From Sphingomonas bisphenolicum (GTDB lineage: Bacteria; Pseudomonadota; Alphaproteobacteria; Sphingomonadales; Sphingomonadaceae): DNA of 64,000 nucleotides. The translations under genes were made by a program, and so were the position numbers. Location of the stretch: assembly GCF_024349785.1 (NCBI RefSeq), contig NZ_AP018821.1:199321-263320 (forward strand), given 5' to 3'. Every line of letters starts with the position of its first letter. Position 1 is the stretch's first letter. Below are positions 1 through 8,896 of this stretch, in pieces. Under the pieces are notes generated by a model. The model was not told the DNA's origin and ran no database searches. It worked only from the letters and a program-made list of their open reading frames with translations.

Positions 1-313
1 CTTCAGTACCTGTTGCATGAGCATTTCCTTCCGATTGAGACGCGGCGGTTCCGCGCCCAATCGAAGGCTGTCCCCTCGCTCGCCGGCCGAGCAACCTTCC
101 CCGGCTCGGCGCGTTGCGGGGGACATGAATTTTTCTTCCAGCCCGAGTCGCTTGGCGCTGCGCGCGAACCGCTCCGGTACGCGCTGCGAGCCGGGGTGGC
201 CCGCTGTGCAGACCGGGACGGTCACCAGCGCGCGCCACGCTGGCCCGAAATCCGAGCCACCCGCGCGACTCGCGAAAATTTGCGATAAGATTGGTTAACG
301 GTTAGGTTCTACC
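1..313. other. no supported gene at the left edge
   Basis: Short open frames exist here in two overlapping plus-strand phases, but they are arginine- and proline-rich, overlap one another and have no ribosome binding site or recognisable motif. They look like by-products of high GC. The stretch is most simply the upstream region of the gene that starts near 314. I see no tRNA or clear terminator in it. Confidence 0.5.
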
Positions 314-892
314 GTGGAATCGGCAGGAGCTTCGTGCCGCGTAGCAAGGACGCGGGATCCGGCACTCCAGGGGGGTCGAGTGGGGCAGGGTTACAAAACG
401 TCACAGGGACAGGACGCGGCGGGAGTGGGTTTCCCCCGACAGGTCAGCATCGATATTTCCGAGCACTTCTTCCGCCTCACCACCGAAAGCGTGCGGCTGC
501 GATCGAACGAAACCCATTCTTACCAGACGCTCGCGACGCTGGTGAATGCGCGCGCCGCCTCCGCCGCGGCCATGGATCATGATTCCGATGTGCTTCGCTC
601 GCATCTGGACAAGATCCCCACCGAAGGCGGCATTCGTATCAAACTGCGCGTTACCGCGAGCAGCGCCGAGAACCTCAGCGAGGCCCAGCATATTCTGGCC
701 AGGCAACTCGGGCAGGGCATGTCCGCCGGCGACATGCTGTCGCTTCTCCTGTTCGACTATATCGTCGAGCAGAAGGCGAAGGCCGTCGTGGCGAAGCTGC
801 GCGAACAGGGGCTCGATTTACCGCCTGCCAAGCCCGCCGGAAAAATTGCGAGCGATTCGCAACAGACAAGTCCATCCGTTCCAATGGCTTAG
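314..892 (+). CDS. hypothetical protein, 192 aa
   Basis: I do not recognise the family. The first 40 or so residues are basic and glycine-rich and may not be translated; the stretch from about residue 44 (ISEHFFRLTTESVRLRSNE) onward is protein-like, with amphipathic helices, and the tail is rich in Ser, Gln and Pro. There is no signal peptide or membrane segment. The listed start is a GTG without a good Shine-Dalgarno, so the true start may lie further in. It precedes another unknown gene on the same strand by about 95 bases. A regulatory or structural role cannot be told from the sequence. Confidence 0.45.
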   Translation: MESAGASCRVARTRDPALQGGRVGQGYKTSQGQDAAGVGFPRQVSIDISEHFFRLTTESVRLRSNETHSYQTLATLVNARAASAAAMDHDSDVLRSHLDKIPTEGGIRIKLRVTASSAENLSEAQHILARQLGQGMSAGDMLSLLLFDYIVEQKAKAVVAKLREQGLDLPPAKPAGKIASDSQQTSPSVPMA

Positions 893-987
893 ACGATACC
901 TATAAAGAAATTCAGGTCAGAGGTTGTTGCAAAGCGTTTCCCGCTGTGATTTGGTGCTCTTACGGAGCAGGATCAGGGGGCCGGTTC

Positions 988-1536
988 ATGACATCCCTTG
1001 CCAGCAGCGGGGCACCTTCCTCGACGGACGAAAGCAAGTCCGCTGAAGAGAGCGCTGCGATCCCCTTCAGGGACTATATTCCTTACATTCTTCAAGCGAT
1101 GTCGGATCAAAATGTGAGCGTGCGGAAACTGGCGCTCAAGACCGGCATCAGACGTAACCGCCTGTCTAATCTTCTGCGGCCCACCGCCGATCCTTCCACC
1201 CGCGAGAGCATGACGCTCGTCGAGTTCCAGACGATCCTTCATGTCCTTCAAATCGGGTTCATCCAGGCCGTTCTCGGTGTCGAAACTCTTCGCGACCTGG
1301 ATCTTCTCCATGACGGCCGATTCTCGACGATGATGCAGATGATTTCCGAGGTGTTCGCGAGCCTACCGCTCTCGCTTGTCCATGCGCTCAACGAAGTGGA
1401 AGGCATGGATGGCACCGAGATCCGCCGCGAATGGGCAGGCCCCTTGCGCGACGGCGTCGTTGACCGGGTGGTACGCGAGGTCATAGCGATCATCGAGCGG
1501 CGCGCCCGCATGGAGCAGAGCTTCCGCCTGGATTGA
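988..1536 (+). CDS. hypothetical protein with a helix-turn-helix-like segment
   Basis: The internal ATG at 988 is preferred over an in-frame start at 946, whose extra residues look non-coding. Residues about 40-60 contain VSVRKLALKTGIRRNRLSNL, which has the spacing of an XRE-type helix-turn-helix, so DNA binding is plausible. The remainder is alpha-helical without a known motif and the C-terminus is arginine-rich. The N-terminus is a low-complexity Ser/Ala/Glu stretch. The gene ends at a strong hairpin that separates it from the convergent lytic transglycosylase gene. A transcriptional regulator is an inference; the family is not recognised. Confidence 0.5.
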   Translation: MTSLASSGAPSSTDESKSAEESAAIPFRDYIPYILQAMSDQNVSVRKLALKTGIRRNRLSNLLRPTADPSTRESMTLVEFQTILHVLQIGFIQAVLGVETLRDLDLLHDGRFSTMMQMISEVFASLPLSLVHALNEVEGMDGTEIRREWAGPLRDGVVDRVVREVIAIIERRARMEQSFRLD

Positions 1537-1541
1537 CCGTC

Positions 1542-1573
1542 GGACGCCGTCCGTGCGGTTCGCACTGGCGTCC
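1542..1573. terminator. hairpin between convergent genes, probable bidirectional terminator
   Basis: GGACGCC (1542-1548) pairs perfectly with GGCGTCC (1567-1573), and a second perfect stem GTGCG/CGCAC lies inside. It sits between the stop codon at 1536 and the stop of the opposite gene at 1587. No long T run follows, which is common in GC-rich alphaproteobacteria. Confidence 0.5.
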
Positions 1574-1586
1574 GTTGCCTCGGGTC

Positions 1587-2582
1587 TCAGAAGCGCGAAA
1601 CGATCGCGCTGCGTCCATTGAAACGCGGAGATGTTGGAGCGGGCGGCAACGATGGGCCGGTGACACTGGCGGTCCGCGTGAAACCGCTCAGGCGCCGCCA
1701 GTTGAGGAGGATATCGTCGACATAGGCCTGGGTCTCGGCGATCCGCGGCACCTGGCCGCCCCGCACCCGTCCCGGCCCGGCATTATAGGCCGCCAACGCC
1801 AGATGGACCTGGCCGAAGCGATCGAGCTGGCTGCGCAGATAGCGCGCGCCGCCGTGCAGATTCTGCTCGATATCGTAGCGATCCACGCCCAGCCCCGCAG
1901 CCGTGCCGGGCATGAGCTGGGTCAATCCATAGGCATTTTTCGGCGAGACGGCCCGGTCATTGTAGCGGCTTTCACGGATGATCATGGCGTCGAAAAGGCC
2001 GACCGGGATGCCATATTGGCACGCGATCGCGCTCATCATCCCGTAATAGCCCGCCCGCCGGATCTCCGCCTGGGCGCTGAGAAAACCGGCCGGCCGATAG
2101 CCTCCGGCATAGCATCCTGGCGTGTATCGGGTTGCGGCGCTGGCAAAGGCCAGTCCGCCGCGCATCCACGCCGGAACGCGTATCGCCTCCAGCGTCGGCG
2201 CGGCAAAAACGCCGGGCGCGGCCGCAACCGGGGGCGCAGCACCGGCAGCGGCCAGGTCGACCGGCGAGGCCTCGCCGGGGACCGCTTGCCCGTAGGTCTG
2301 CGCCATCTGAAACTGCACCCATTTGCGGCTGAGATCATGAACGCTGAACGACGCTGGAAGCGCGGCAGGACTTGCCTCGGCGAGCGGGGCTCCTTCGTCC
2401 ACCGCGGGCGTGTCCGGGCGGTCTGTGCCATCTGCGCCCGCAGCGGCCGGCAGGCGTGGCGGCGCCGGCACGCCCATCGTGATGAGCTGAACGGTACGCG
2501 GCGAACCTTGCGGGCTGGCGGCGGCAAGCGGGGCTGCGAGGGTGATGGTGAGCAGCGGTGCAGCAAGGAGCGCGGTCTTCAT
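1587..2582 (-). CDS. secreted lytic transglycosylase (SLT domain)
   Basis: This is a peptidoglycan-cleaving enzyme of the SLT/goose-lysozyme-like fold that should act in the periplasm. The chosen ATG (2580-2582) starts a clean signal peptide, MKTALLAAPLLTITLAAPLA, ending near AAA. The C-terminal half carries the family motifs in order: the catalytic glutamate in IIRESRYNDRAVSP, the loop YGLTQLMPGTA, and ALAAYNAGPGRV near the end. The roughly 100 residues between signal peptide and domain are Pro/Ala-rich and probably a linker. An ATG further upstream would bury the signal peptide and is rejected. VirB1-like enzymes of conjugation systems share this domain, but no other secretion gene is nearby, so a general cell-wall role is equally possible. 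Confidence 0.85.
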   Translation of the reverse strand: MKTALLAAPLLTITLAAPLAAASPQGSPRTVQLITMGVPAPPRLPAAAGADGTDRPDTPAVDEGAPLAEASPAALPASFSVHDLSRKWVQFQMAQTYGQAVPGEASPVDLAAAGAAPPVAAAPGVFAAPTLEAIRVPAWMRGGLAFASAATRYTPGCYAGGYRPAGFLSAQAEIRRAGYYGMMSAIACQYGIPVGLFDAMIIRESRYNDRAVSPKNAYGLTQLMPGTAAGLGVDRYDIEQNLHGGARYLRSQLDRFGQVHLALAAYNAGPGRVRGGQVPRIAETQAYVDDILLNWRRLSGFTRTASVTGPSLPPAPTSPRFNGRSAIVSRF

Positions 2583-2692
2583 AAAACCTCCCGAAACCTG
2601 TCCTTGCCCGAGTGGAGGTGAACCCAAATCCCGTTGTCAATCCCGCGGCGCCTAGTCAGACTTTGCCCATTGCGCTCCAAAAGGGCTCCTCC

Positions 2693-3988
2693 ATGTGGCT
2701 GATCGACCGGCAAGGCGACGGACAAAAAGGTCGTCGCATCCCCCTTCCCGACCTCGTGCGGTCCGCACTGGTGCGCTGGTATATGGGCGAAGGCTCGCGC
2801 GGCGATGAAGAGGCGGGGATCGCGCTTGTCCAGCAAGCACGGATCGGCGCCAAGTGGATCGCATGCGACTGCCTGGGTCCCGACACCCGGCCGCCGGTCC
2901 TGACCCCCGCCTTCCTGTCGGAAGCTGAAACCTATTATCTGCGGCGCCTGACGGGCGCCGACCGGCCCGAGCATCGTCCCCAATGCCCCTTCTTTCGCGA
3001 GCAGGCGACCAATCGCATTTCGGAGATCCGTACACCCCATTCGCCGGCCGATCCCCCGGAAGGTTATTTCGAAGTGCTGCGGCCAGCCCCTGAGAAGCTC
3101 GCGCAAAAGCCGCAGGCCGACAGTATCGACGACAGGACGCGAAATGCGACGGTGCCGCGTCTCGCCCGCCTTCTTTGGCGTCTTATGACCCTGGCCGGTG
3201 TCCATCGCACGCCGCCGCTTGGCGCGGAGCCCCCTGAACGCTCCATTGCGCAAGAATTCAGGGCCTTGAGCGCGGCGGCCGCGCGGATCGAGCTTGCACC
3301 CGGCATCGAGCTCGGCCGCGCCTTATGGACACACGCCCGTCCCTTTCACAGCAATCGCGTCTTCGCAGGCCTGCGCGCGCTATCCCATCAGTGGCCACCG
3401 GGTCACGCACCGCAGGCGTTCCTCGCGCTCTACGCAACAGCGGTGCAGGGTGCGACCATCCATGTCGCGGGCGCCGAGCCGCTGGTGCTCGCCAATCGGG
3501 TGCAGTCCCCATCGATCCGCGGCAACCCGATCAAAGGTCCTTACCTGGTGCTGGTCGTGGTCGGCGAATATCCCGAGGCCGACGGCTATGCGGCGCTGCG
3601 CGCCTATGCGCAGCCCATCCTCTCAGGCCAGCGTTTCGTGCCGGTTGCCTCCGAATTCGAGCGATCTCTTTATCGCGGCCTGCTCGACGCGCGACGCGCG
3701 CTCGATCGCCTCGGTATCGACCTGGTGATCGAAAAGCCGCTCTTCGACCAGTTGACCCCGCAAGGCCCCTGTCGGCCCGACTTCCTGCTTGAAGCGCAAT
3801 CGAGGGAGACCGGCGAGGTCCGGCAGCTGGTCGTTGCGGCGCAGAGCGCGCTCGGCGAGAACTATCTGGCGGTGAGAGCCGCCATCCATCCGCGCCTGGA
3901 GACGATCGCGCCGCTGATTAGCCTCGGGCCTGACGCGCTCGAACGCGGCGCCGTACCGGATATCGTGCGAACCGCCTTAGGCCTGTGA
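2693..3988 (+). CDS. hypothetical protein, about 431 aa, with Cys-rich N-terminus
   Basis: The gene diverges from the lytic transglycosylase; an in-frame GTG at 2612 is an alternative start, but the ATG at 2693 leaves room for promoters. The N-terminal 120 residues have CDCLGP and, later, a CPFF motif next to a histidine, suggesting a small metal-binding site as in DUF1173-like plasmid proteins (weak recollection). The C-terminal third includes GPYLVLVVV, AYAQPILSGQRFVPV and CRPDFLLEA. The first two match the C-terminal half of the unknown protein at 22294-23181 in order and spacing, so the two share a domain. The acid-rich PDFLLEA stretch recalls nuclease folds, but I cannot support catalysis. 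Confidence 0.6.
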   Translation: MWLIDRQGDGQKGRRIPLPDLVRSALVRWYMGEGSRGDEEAGIALVQQARIGAKWIACDCLGPDTRPPVLTPAFLSEAETYYLRRLTGADRPEHRPQCPFFREQATNRISEIRTPHSPADPPEGYFEVLRPAPEKLAQKPQADSIDDRTRNATVPRLARLLWRLMTLAGVHRTPPLGAEPPERSIAQEFRALSAAAARIELAPGIELGRALWTHARPFHSNRVFAGLRALSHQWPPGHAPQAFLALYATAVQGATIHVAGAEPLVLANRVQSPSIRGNPIKGPYLVLVVVGEYPEADGYAALRAYAQPILSGQRFVPVASEFERSLYRGLLDARRALDRLGIDLVIEKPLFDQLTPQGPCRPDFLLEAQSRETGEVRQLVVAAQSALGENYLAVRAAIHPRLETIAPLISLGPDALERGAVPDIVRTALGL

Positions 3989-4034
3989 GCCCGGCGCATT
4001 AGACAATTGTGATGCGGCAAGCGCGCCCCTCTGC

Positions 4035-4304
4035 TCAGGACCAGCGGAGCGTCGCGGCAAACCATGCCACGATGCACAAGGTGACCGGCGTCGACAGCAA
4101 ATAGAGTTTCTGCCAGCGCCACCAGGTCCGCGGCAGGAACAATGCCGCTCCGCGTACACCGTGGATCTGGCGCCAGGCACGCTCCTGAACCAGCTGTCCG
4201 AGAAGCACGGCGACCGACAGCGAAACCGCGAGCGCGCAGCACAGGCCGACGCCAACGTAAATCGCAAGCCAATTGGCAATTTCCATCTGCGTCAACTGCG
4301 CCAT
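4035..4304 (-). CDS. small two-helix membrane protein, 89 aa
   Basis: Two hydrophobic segments are visible, roughly residues 10-37 (IYVGVGLCCALAVSLSVAVL) and 67-85 (YLLSTPVTLCIVAWFAA), separated by a basic, Trp-rich loop. This predicts an inner-membrane protein with two spans. It converges on the preceding gene, leaving 46 bases between the stops. No family is recognised. Confidence 0.5.
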   Translation of the reverse strand: MAQLTQMEIANWLAIYVGVGLCCALAVSLSVAVLLGQLVQERAWRQIHGVRGAALFLPRTWWRWQKLYLLSTPVTLCIVAWFAATLRWS

Positions 4305-4470
4305 GATTCTCTATGTCTTTCTTGCCATGTCCAGTACGCGCTTGAGACGACACCTGTTCCCGCGCGTTCGACACTTCCTAGCAGAAGCATATTGGCAAAT
4401 GGTTTAGCTCCAAAATGGTCTTAATTCAGCCTGTTGAACCCGCTCATTCTTTGCCCATCTTGCCCCGAGG

Positions 4471-4809
4471 GTGAATGAAGGCCGCACGGGGTGCCTGAAG
4501 CGTCGCGGGTTCGTGCGGAATCCCACGAAAGGCAACGGTTCAAGGGCGAAGAAGGCTGTGCTGGCTACGGTATTGGTGATCGTCTTCCAGGGGACGGAAA
4601 AGGTGGGCATCTATGACGATCAGCCAGCGGCCAGCGCGGCCTTGTGGAGCTTCGTCGACGCGCATTGGGACGAGGCGCACCATGGTCCCGCGCCAGATAC
4701 GAGGAGCGAGGCGCAACTGAACCTCTTCTTTGCCGAAGAGGGCGACAGCTATGTCATTGCGGAGGCGGATCTGGGCGACGCAGCGCAAGCGCTCGGCTCG
4801 CCGCTATAA
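4471..4809 (+). CDS. hypothetical acidic protein, up to 112 aa
   Basis: From about residue 30 onward the product looks real: a beta-strand (VLATVLVIVFQG), then an alpha/beta acidic stretch with VDAHWDEAHHG and LNLFFAEEGDSYVIAEADL. The first 28 residues are basic and atypical, so translation may begin at one of the GTG/TTG codons around 4558-4576. There is no signal peptide. The family is not recognised and the start is uncertain. Confidence 0.4.
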   Translation: MNEGRTGCLKRRGFVRNPTKGNGSRAKKAVLATVLVIVFQGTEKVGIYDDQPAASAALWSFVDAHWDEAHHGPAPDTRSEAQLNLFFAEEGDSYVIAEADLGDAAQALGSPL

Positions 4810-5032
4810 GCAAGTTGGATCCAACGATCTCGAAGGCTGTGTGATGTTTTATACATCATAAGTGCTACTTCACATCTGAAAAAGAGATTGTATATCCGTT
4901 GTGGCTGTTCATTTGCTGTCAGCCCGCTTTCGAACTTTGCCGCTATCGGCCAGCAGCGAGAATGACCGTGCCTGACTTCATCCGAACGCCGTTCGGTCCC
5001 CGCGATCGTCCGGCCCGCACGCTGGACCGCTG

Positions 5033-5458
5033 ATGCCAAAACGGAGAGACTGCGCTCTGCCCGAAACGCTGGGTGCCGCCGCGCTGCGGGGCCTGCGCGG
5101 CCGCTGTCCGCGCTGCGGCGACGCGCGGTTATTCCACCGGTTTCTTAAACCTGTGGCCGTCTGCGCACGCTGCGGCCAGGACTGGAGCCATCAACGCGCG
5201 GACGACTTCCCGGCCTATGTGGCGATCATCGTGACCGGTCACCTCATGGCGCCCCTCATCATCGCGCTGGCCCGCGATTTCGCGCTCTCGGTCACCGCCA
5301 TGATGGCAATCATCGTACCGCTGGCGCTTGTTCTGCTCCTTGGCCTGTTGCAGCCCGCCAAAGGCGCGATCATCGCGTTGCAATGGTGGTGGGGCATGCA
5401 TGGGTTCGTAAGGGAGCGTCCTGAACCGTCCGCCAAGTCCGGGGATGGCCTGCCTTGA
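5033..5458 (+). CDS. DUF983 family membrane protein
   Basis: The N-terminal part has the family's zinc-ribbon-like pairs, GRCPRCGDARLF followed by CARCGQDW, then DDFPAYVAIIVTGHL leading into the first of two membrane helices. The second helix is around LALVLLLGLLQPAKGAIIAL, followed by WWWGMHGF. The length (141 aa) and the order of motifs fit DUF983, an alphaproteobacterial family of unknown function, often near cytochrome oxidase genes. No such neighbour is present here. Confidence 0.85.
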   Translation: MPKRRDCALPETLGAAALRGLRGRCPRCGDARLFHRFLKPVAVCARCGQDWSHQRADDFPAYVAIIVTGHLMAPLIIALARDFALSVTAMMAIIVPLALVLLLGLLQPAKGAIIALQWWWGMHGFVRERPEPSAKSGDGLP

Positions 5459-5553
5459 ACGGAATGAAGCACGCATCCCGGCCCTCCCCCCGCTAATTGC
5501 AGAGCAAGTTGATCGCTGATGGGCGCACGAGGGAGCGTCCGACGGAGGCAGGC

Positions 5554-6180
5554 CTACGCGTTAATACCGTCGTGTGAACGCATCATGGCGCGTTTGTAGG
5601 CATCGCGGCCGGTGGTGCGAGCCAGGTAAGCTTGTTCGGCTTCGCCCAGCGTGATGCCACAATTGCGTTGGCCCAGGTTCAGCGCGTAGCTCACCGAGAT
5701 GTCGGCAGCAGTAAACTCCTCGCCCGCGAGATAAGGTGAACTCGCTAGGCGTTGGTTGACCAGCTTCAGCCGCTTCTGGAACGCCCCTAGGCACCACGTC
5801 GCACCCCAGTTCTTGCGTTCGGCCTCGGGCGCCAGGAAGCGGCTGACGACGACGGGCATCAACAAGGTAGCGAGGCCGGCCTCGCCCAGGTGTAGAAACT
5901 GCTGATAGGCGGCGAAATTCGGATCGTGCGGATCTGGCGCGAGCGGCGTCGGCCCGTAGCGGGCCATGAGATACGCCATGATCGCGATTGACTCGACCAT
6001 GACGACGTCGCCGTCCTGGATCGCCGGGATGTAATCGGCCGGATTGACCACGAGGAACTCGGGATCCCGCTCGGGGGCCAGCATGTCAACCTGCCGGATG
6101 CGGTAAGGAAGGCCCATCTCTTCGAGCAGCCAGACGACCCGGATCGATCGCGATGTCTGTCCACCCCACACGGTAATCAT
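5554..6180 (-). CDS. glutathione S-transferase family protein
   Basis: The 208-residue product has the thioredoxin-like N-terminal domain (ITVWGGQTSRSIRVVWLLEE, then NPADYIPAI with the conserved cis-proline, and VESIAIMAYL) followed by an all-helical C-terminal domain ending in YLAGEEFTAADISVSYAL, the GST N-capping box. It should conjugate or bind glutathione in the cytoplasm, perhaps in detoxification. The ATG at 6180 has a GGGAGG-type ribosome binding site just upstream, so the 12-residue in-frame extension is rejected. It stands alone with no obvious operon partner, so the substrate cannot be guessed. Confidence 0.88.
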   Translation of the reverse strand: MITVWGGQTSRSIRVVWLLEEMGLPYRIRQVDMLAPERDPEFLVVNPADYIPAIQDGDVVMVESIAIMAYLMARYGPTPLAPDPHDPNFAAYQQFLHLGEAGLATLLMPVVVSRFLAPEAERKNWGATWCLGAFQKRLKLVNQRLASSPYLAGEEFTAADISVSYALNLGQRNCGITLGEAEQAYLARTTGRDAYKRAMMRSHDGINA

Positions 6181-6359
6181 CCGCCGATCCTCCCGCGTTT
6201 CCCTGACGCTCCACATTCGCGCACCTTACATGGTCCCGCCAGCGCATGCATGCGCGAAGCATAACATCAGCGGGGTGGTTTACCGACAACTGGCCCACCC
6301 GTTAATGGGAAGGCAGCGAACTTCTCACGTCCGACGGCAACAGTGCGGGCCGAACGGCA

Positions 6360-7493
6360 TCAAAGCGGCAGAGAGACCTCGAAGACACTCCCCTCCCCTG
6401 GCGCGCTGCACTTGAGCATGATCGTGCCGCCGTGCAGCTCGACCAGCTGCTTGACGAGCGCCAGCCCGATCCCAAGTCCTTCCTGCGTGCGCTGGTTGGA
6501 CCCGTCGATCTGGGCAAACAGATCGAAGATCCGGGCCTGCATCTCGGCCGGGATACCGACGCCCGTATCAGCAACCTCGATGCGGACCTGATCCTCCTCG
6601 CGCCTCGCGGAGAGGCGAATTTCTCCGCCCGCAGGCGTGTATTTGGCGGCGTTGGTGAGGAGATTGCCGACGACCTGCGCAAGCCGGGCATGATCGGCCT
6701 CCAGCCAGATCGGCTCAGGCGCGACATCCTGGATCAGCTCATGGCTGGCCGCATCGATATGATGGCGTGATCCTTCGACGGCAAATGTCAGCAGATCCTG
6801 GAGCAAAAGATGCTCCTTCTTGAGCGCGATCTTGCCTTGGTCGATGCGTGCGATGTCGAGCAGGTCCTCGACCAGGCTGCCGAGATGCCGCACATATTTG
6901 CTCATTTGCCCGCGCACCATCGTGGCTGTCTCGGGATCGGGCCTGCGTTCCATCAGGTGCAGCCCCGCCCCCATCGCCATGATGGGATTGCGCAATTCAT
7001 GGGCGAGAACCGCCAGAAACTCATTCTTGCGGCGATCTGCGGTCTGCAGCACGCCGGTCAGCTCCTCAAGCGCATCACGCTGCGCCCCGATCTTCTGGCG
7101 CTGACGATAGAGGTCGAAGAAAATCCGGGCCTTGGAGCGAAGGATATCGGCCTCGATCGGCTTCTGGAGAAAGTCCACCGCCCCCGCCTCATAGCCCCGG
7201 AAGCGGCGTTGCTGGTCGGCGCTGCCGGCCGTCAGGAAGATGATCGGAACATCGCGCGCCCGCTCGCTTGCGCGCATGAATTCGGCAAGCTCGAAGCCGT
7301 CCATGCCGGGCATCTGTACGTCGAGCAGGGCGAGCGCCACATCATGCTGGAGGAGAAGCTCGAGCGCCTCCTCCCCGGATCGGGCCTTGAGGATCGACAC
7401 ACCCTGGTCGCCCAGCAGCGCCTCGAGCGCCAGAAGATTTTCTTCCAGGTCGTCGACCAGAAGGCAGTTGGGCAGAGGGTTCGCACTCGTCAT
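6360..7493 (-). CDS. hybrid receiver-histidine kinase
   Basis: The protein (377 aa) begins with a receiver domain, LLVDDLEENLLALEALL, with the phospho-acceptor aspartate in ALLDVQMPGMDGF. A HisKA dimerisation helix with the histidine in AVLAHELRNP (about residue 165) follows, then an HATPase domain with N box NLLTNAAKYTP, G1 box VADTGVGIP and G2 box GLGIGLALVKQLVELHGG. Having no membrane segment, it is cytoplasmic. Its ATG overlaps the end of cheB by four bases (ATGA type), so it is the last gene of a four-gene signalling operon and probably relays phosphate from the CHASE3 kinase or partner receivers. Confidence 0.88.
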   Translation of the reverse strand: MTSANPLPNCLLVDDLEENLLALEALLGDQGVSILKARSGEEALELLLQHDVALALLDVQMPGMDGFELAEFMRASERARDVPIIFLTAGSADQQRRFRGYEAGAVDFLQKPIEADILRSKARIFFDLYRQRQKIGAQRDALEELTGVLQTADRRKNEFLAVLAHELRNPIMAMGAGLHLMERRPDPETATMVRGQMSKYVRHLGSLVEDLLDIARIDQGKIALKKEHLLLQDLLTFAVEGSRHHIDAASHELIQDVAPEPIWLEADHARLAQVVGNLLTNAAKYTPAGGEIRLSARREEDQVRIEVADTGVGIPAEMQARIFDLFAQIDGSNQRTQEGLGIGLALVKQLVELHGGTIMLKCSAPGEGSVFEVSLPL

Positions 7494-8065
7494 GGTGCCA
7501 CCAAGGTCTGAAGGTAAGCGAGGATGCCGCGCACATCCTGAGCCCGCGCTTGGGGCCACGCCGCAAGCGCGGCGGCCGGCATGGTGGAACTCGAGGCACT
7601 CGTCGGTTCTTCGACAAGGGTCAGACCGCCCGCCTCCCCGACGGCTCGCAGGCCCGCGGCGCCATCCTCGTTGGCACCGGTCAGCACGATACCGACGAGA
7701 TCGGGGCCGAAGGCGTCGGCTGCGGTCTCGAAGAGGACGTCGATCGCTGGCCGAGAATGATGAACCGGCTCGTCCATCGCCAGCGCGACGCGCCCATCCT
7801 GTTCGATGAGCAGATGATAGTCGGCCGGCGCGAAATAGACCGTGCCTGGAACGGGGCTCTCCTTGTCTTCCGCCTCCTTGACCGTCAGCCGGCAGCGATC
7901 CGCGAAAAGGGCAGTCAGGGCGTTGGTGCGATCTGGCGGGATATGCACGACGATAAAGATCGGGACCGGAAAAGTCGGCGGGAGCGCGGGCAGGATTTCC
8001 AGCAGCACCTGCACCGCCCCGGCCGAGGCGCCGATGACGACCGCCCTGATCGGATCGCGGCTCAT
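7490..8065 (-). CDS. cheB: CheB-type protein-glutamate methylesterase without receiver
   Basis: The product (191 aa) is a stand-alone CheB catalytic domain. It has the nucleophile serine in VIGASAGAVQVL, the histidine in FIVVHIPPDRTNAL, and the aspartate loop VLTGANEDGAAGL. Unlike chemotaxis CheB it has no N-terminal receiver. CheB removes methyl groups from, or deamidates, receptor glutamates, but no methyl-accepting receptor is encoded in the window. The start codon overlaps the cheR stop (ATGA), which shows coupling. The context, between CheR and two hybrid kinases, suggests a sensory adaptation pathway distinct from flagellar chemotaxis. Confidence 0.88.
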   Translation of the reverse strand: MSRDPIRAVVIGASAGAVQVLLEILPALPPTFPVPIFIVVHIPPDRTNALTALFADRCRLTVKEAEDKESPVPGTVYFAPADYHLLIEQDGRVALAMDEPVHHSRPAIDVLFETAADAFGPDLVGIVLTGANEDGAAGLRAVGEAGGLTLVEEPTSASSSTMPAAALAAWPQARAQDVRGILAYLQTLVAP

Positions 8066-8886
8066 CCTTCCACCTTCTGATAGATTTTCTCTGGGGTGTT
8101 GAAATTGGCGAAGGCCGCCGCGTGCCGGGAAAAGCGCAGGCTCTCCTTCGAGCCGAGCCCCAGAAATCCCTTGCGGGCGAGGGAATCGCGGAACAGTCCG
8201 ATGGCGCGATCCTGGAGTTCGCGATCGAAATAGATGAGCACGTTGCGGCACGAGATGAGATGCATCTCGGCGAACACCGCGTCGGTCACCAGGCTATGGT
8301 CGGAAAAGACGACCTGGCTCCTGAGCGTCTTGTCGAACACGGCATGCCCGTAATCAGCCGTATAATAGTCCGACAGCGACGAGCGCGCGCCCGACTTCTG
8401 GTGATTGGCCGTATATTTCTGCATCTGGTCGAGTGGATAGATCCCCGCCTGCGCCGCCCGTAAGGCATCGGGATTGATATCGGTAGCATAGAAGATCGTC
8501 CGCGCGCCGAGCCCCTCCTCGCGGAAGAGGATGGAAAGCGAATAGAGCTCCTCGCCATTGCTGCAGCCCGCCACCCAGACCTTGAGCGAGGGATAGGTCC
8601 TAAGGTGCGGGATGACGCGTTCGCGCAGCGCCTTATAATAGGCCGGGTCGCGAAACATCTCGCTGACCTGGACGGTGAGGTAATTGAGCAGGCGCGGTAG
8701 CGTCTGTTCATCATGGAGCAGGCTTTCCTGCATCGCCGAAAAACTCGCAAAGCCCAACTGGCTCCGCGCCTGCACCAGGCGCCGCTTGATCGAGGCGCGC
8801 GCATAGGGGCGAAAATCATAATGATAGCGCTGGTAGAGCGCCTCCAGCAGGAGGCCGATCTCCAAATCCTCGAGGCTGCCTGTCAC
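8062..8886 (-). CDS. cheR: CheR-type protein-glutamate O-methyltransferase
   Basis: The 274-residue product has the all-helical CheR N-terminal domain with RPYARASIKRRL, followed by FRDPAYYKAL and the SAM-binding region VWVAGCSNGEELYSLSI. IFYATDINPDAL and ISCRNVLIYFD complete the family pattern. It would methylate glutamate side chains using S-adenosylmethionine. It lies ten bases downstream of the CHASE3 kinase gene and overlaps cheB by four bases. It lacks the C-terminal TPR domain seen in some CheR proteins. Confidence 0.9.
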   Translation of the reverse strand: MTGSLEDLEIGLLLEALYQRYHYDFRPYARASIKRRLVQARSQLGFASFSAMQESLLHDEQTLPRLLNYLTVQVSEMFRDPAYYKALRERVIPHLRTYPSLKVWVAGCSNGEELYSLSILFREEGLGARTIFYATDINPDALRAAQAGIYPLDQMQKYTANHQKSGARSSLSDYYTADYGHAVFDKTLRSQVVFSDHSLVTDAVFAEMHLISCRNVLIYFDRELQDRAIGLFRDSLARKGFLGLGSKESLRFSRHAAAFANFNTPEKIYQKVEG

Positions 8887-8896
8887 CTAGGCCTCC

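Noticed and set aside
1533..2621. A 362-codon plus-strand frame
   Set aside because: It is opposite the lytic transglycosylase, which has a signal peptide and catalytic motifs; the plus frame is Arg/Gly-rich shadow.
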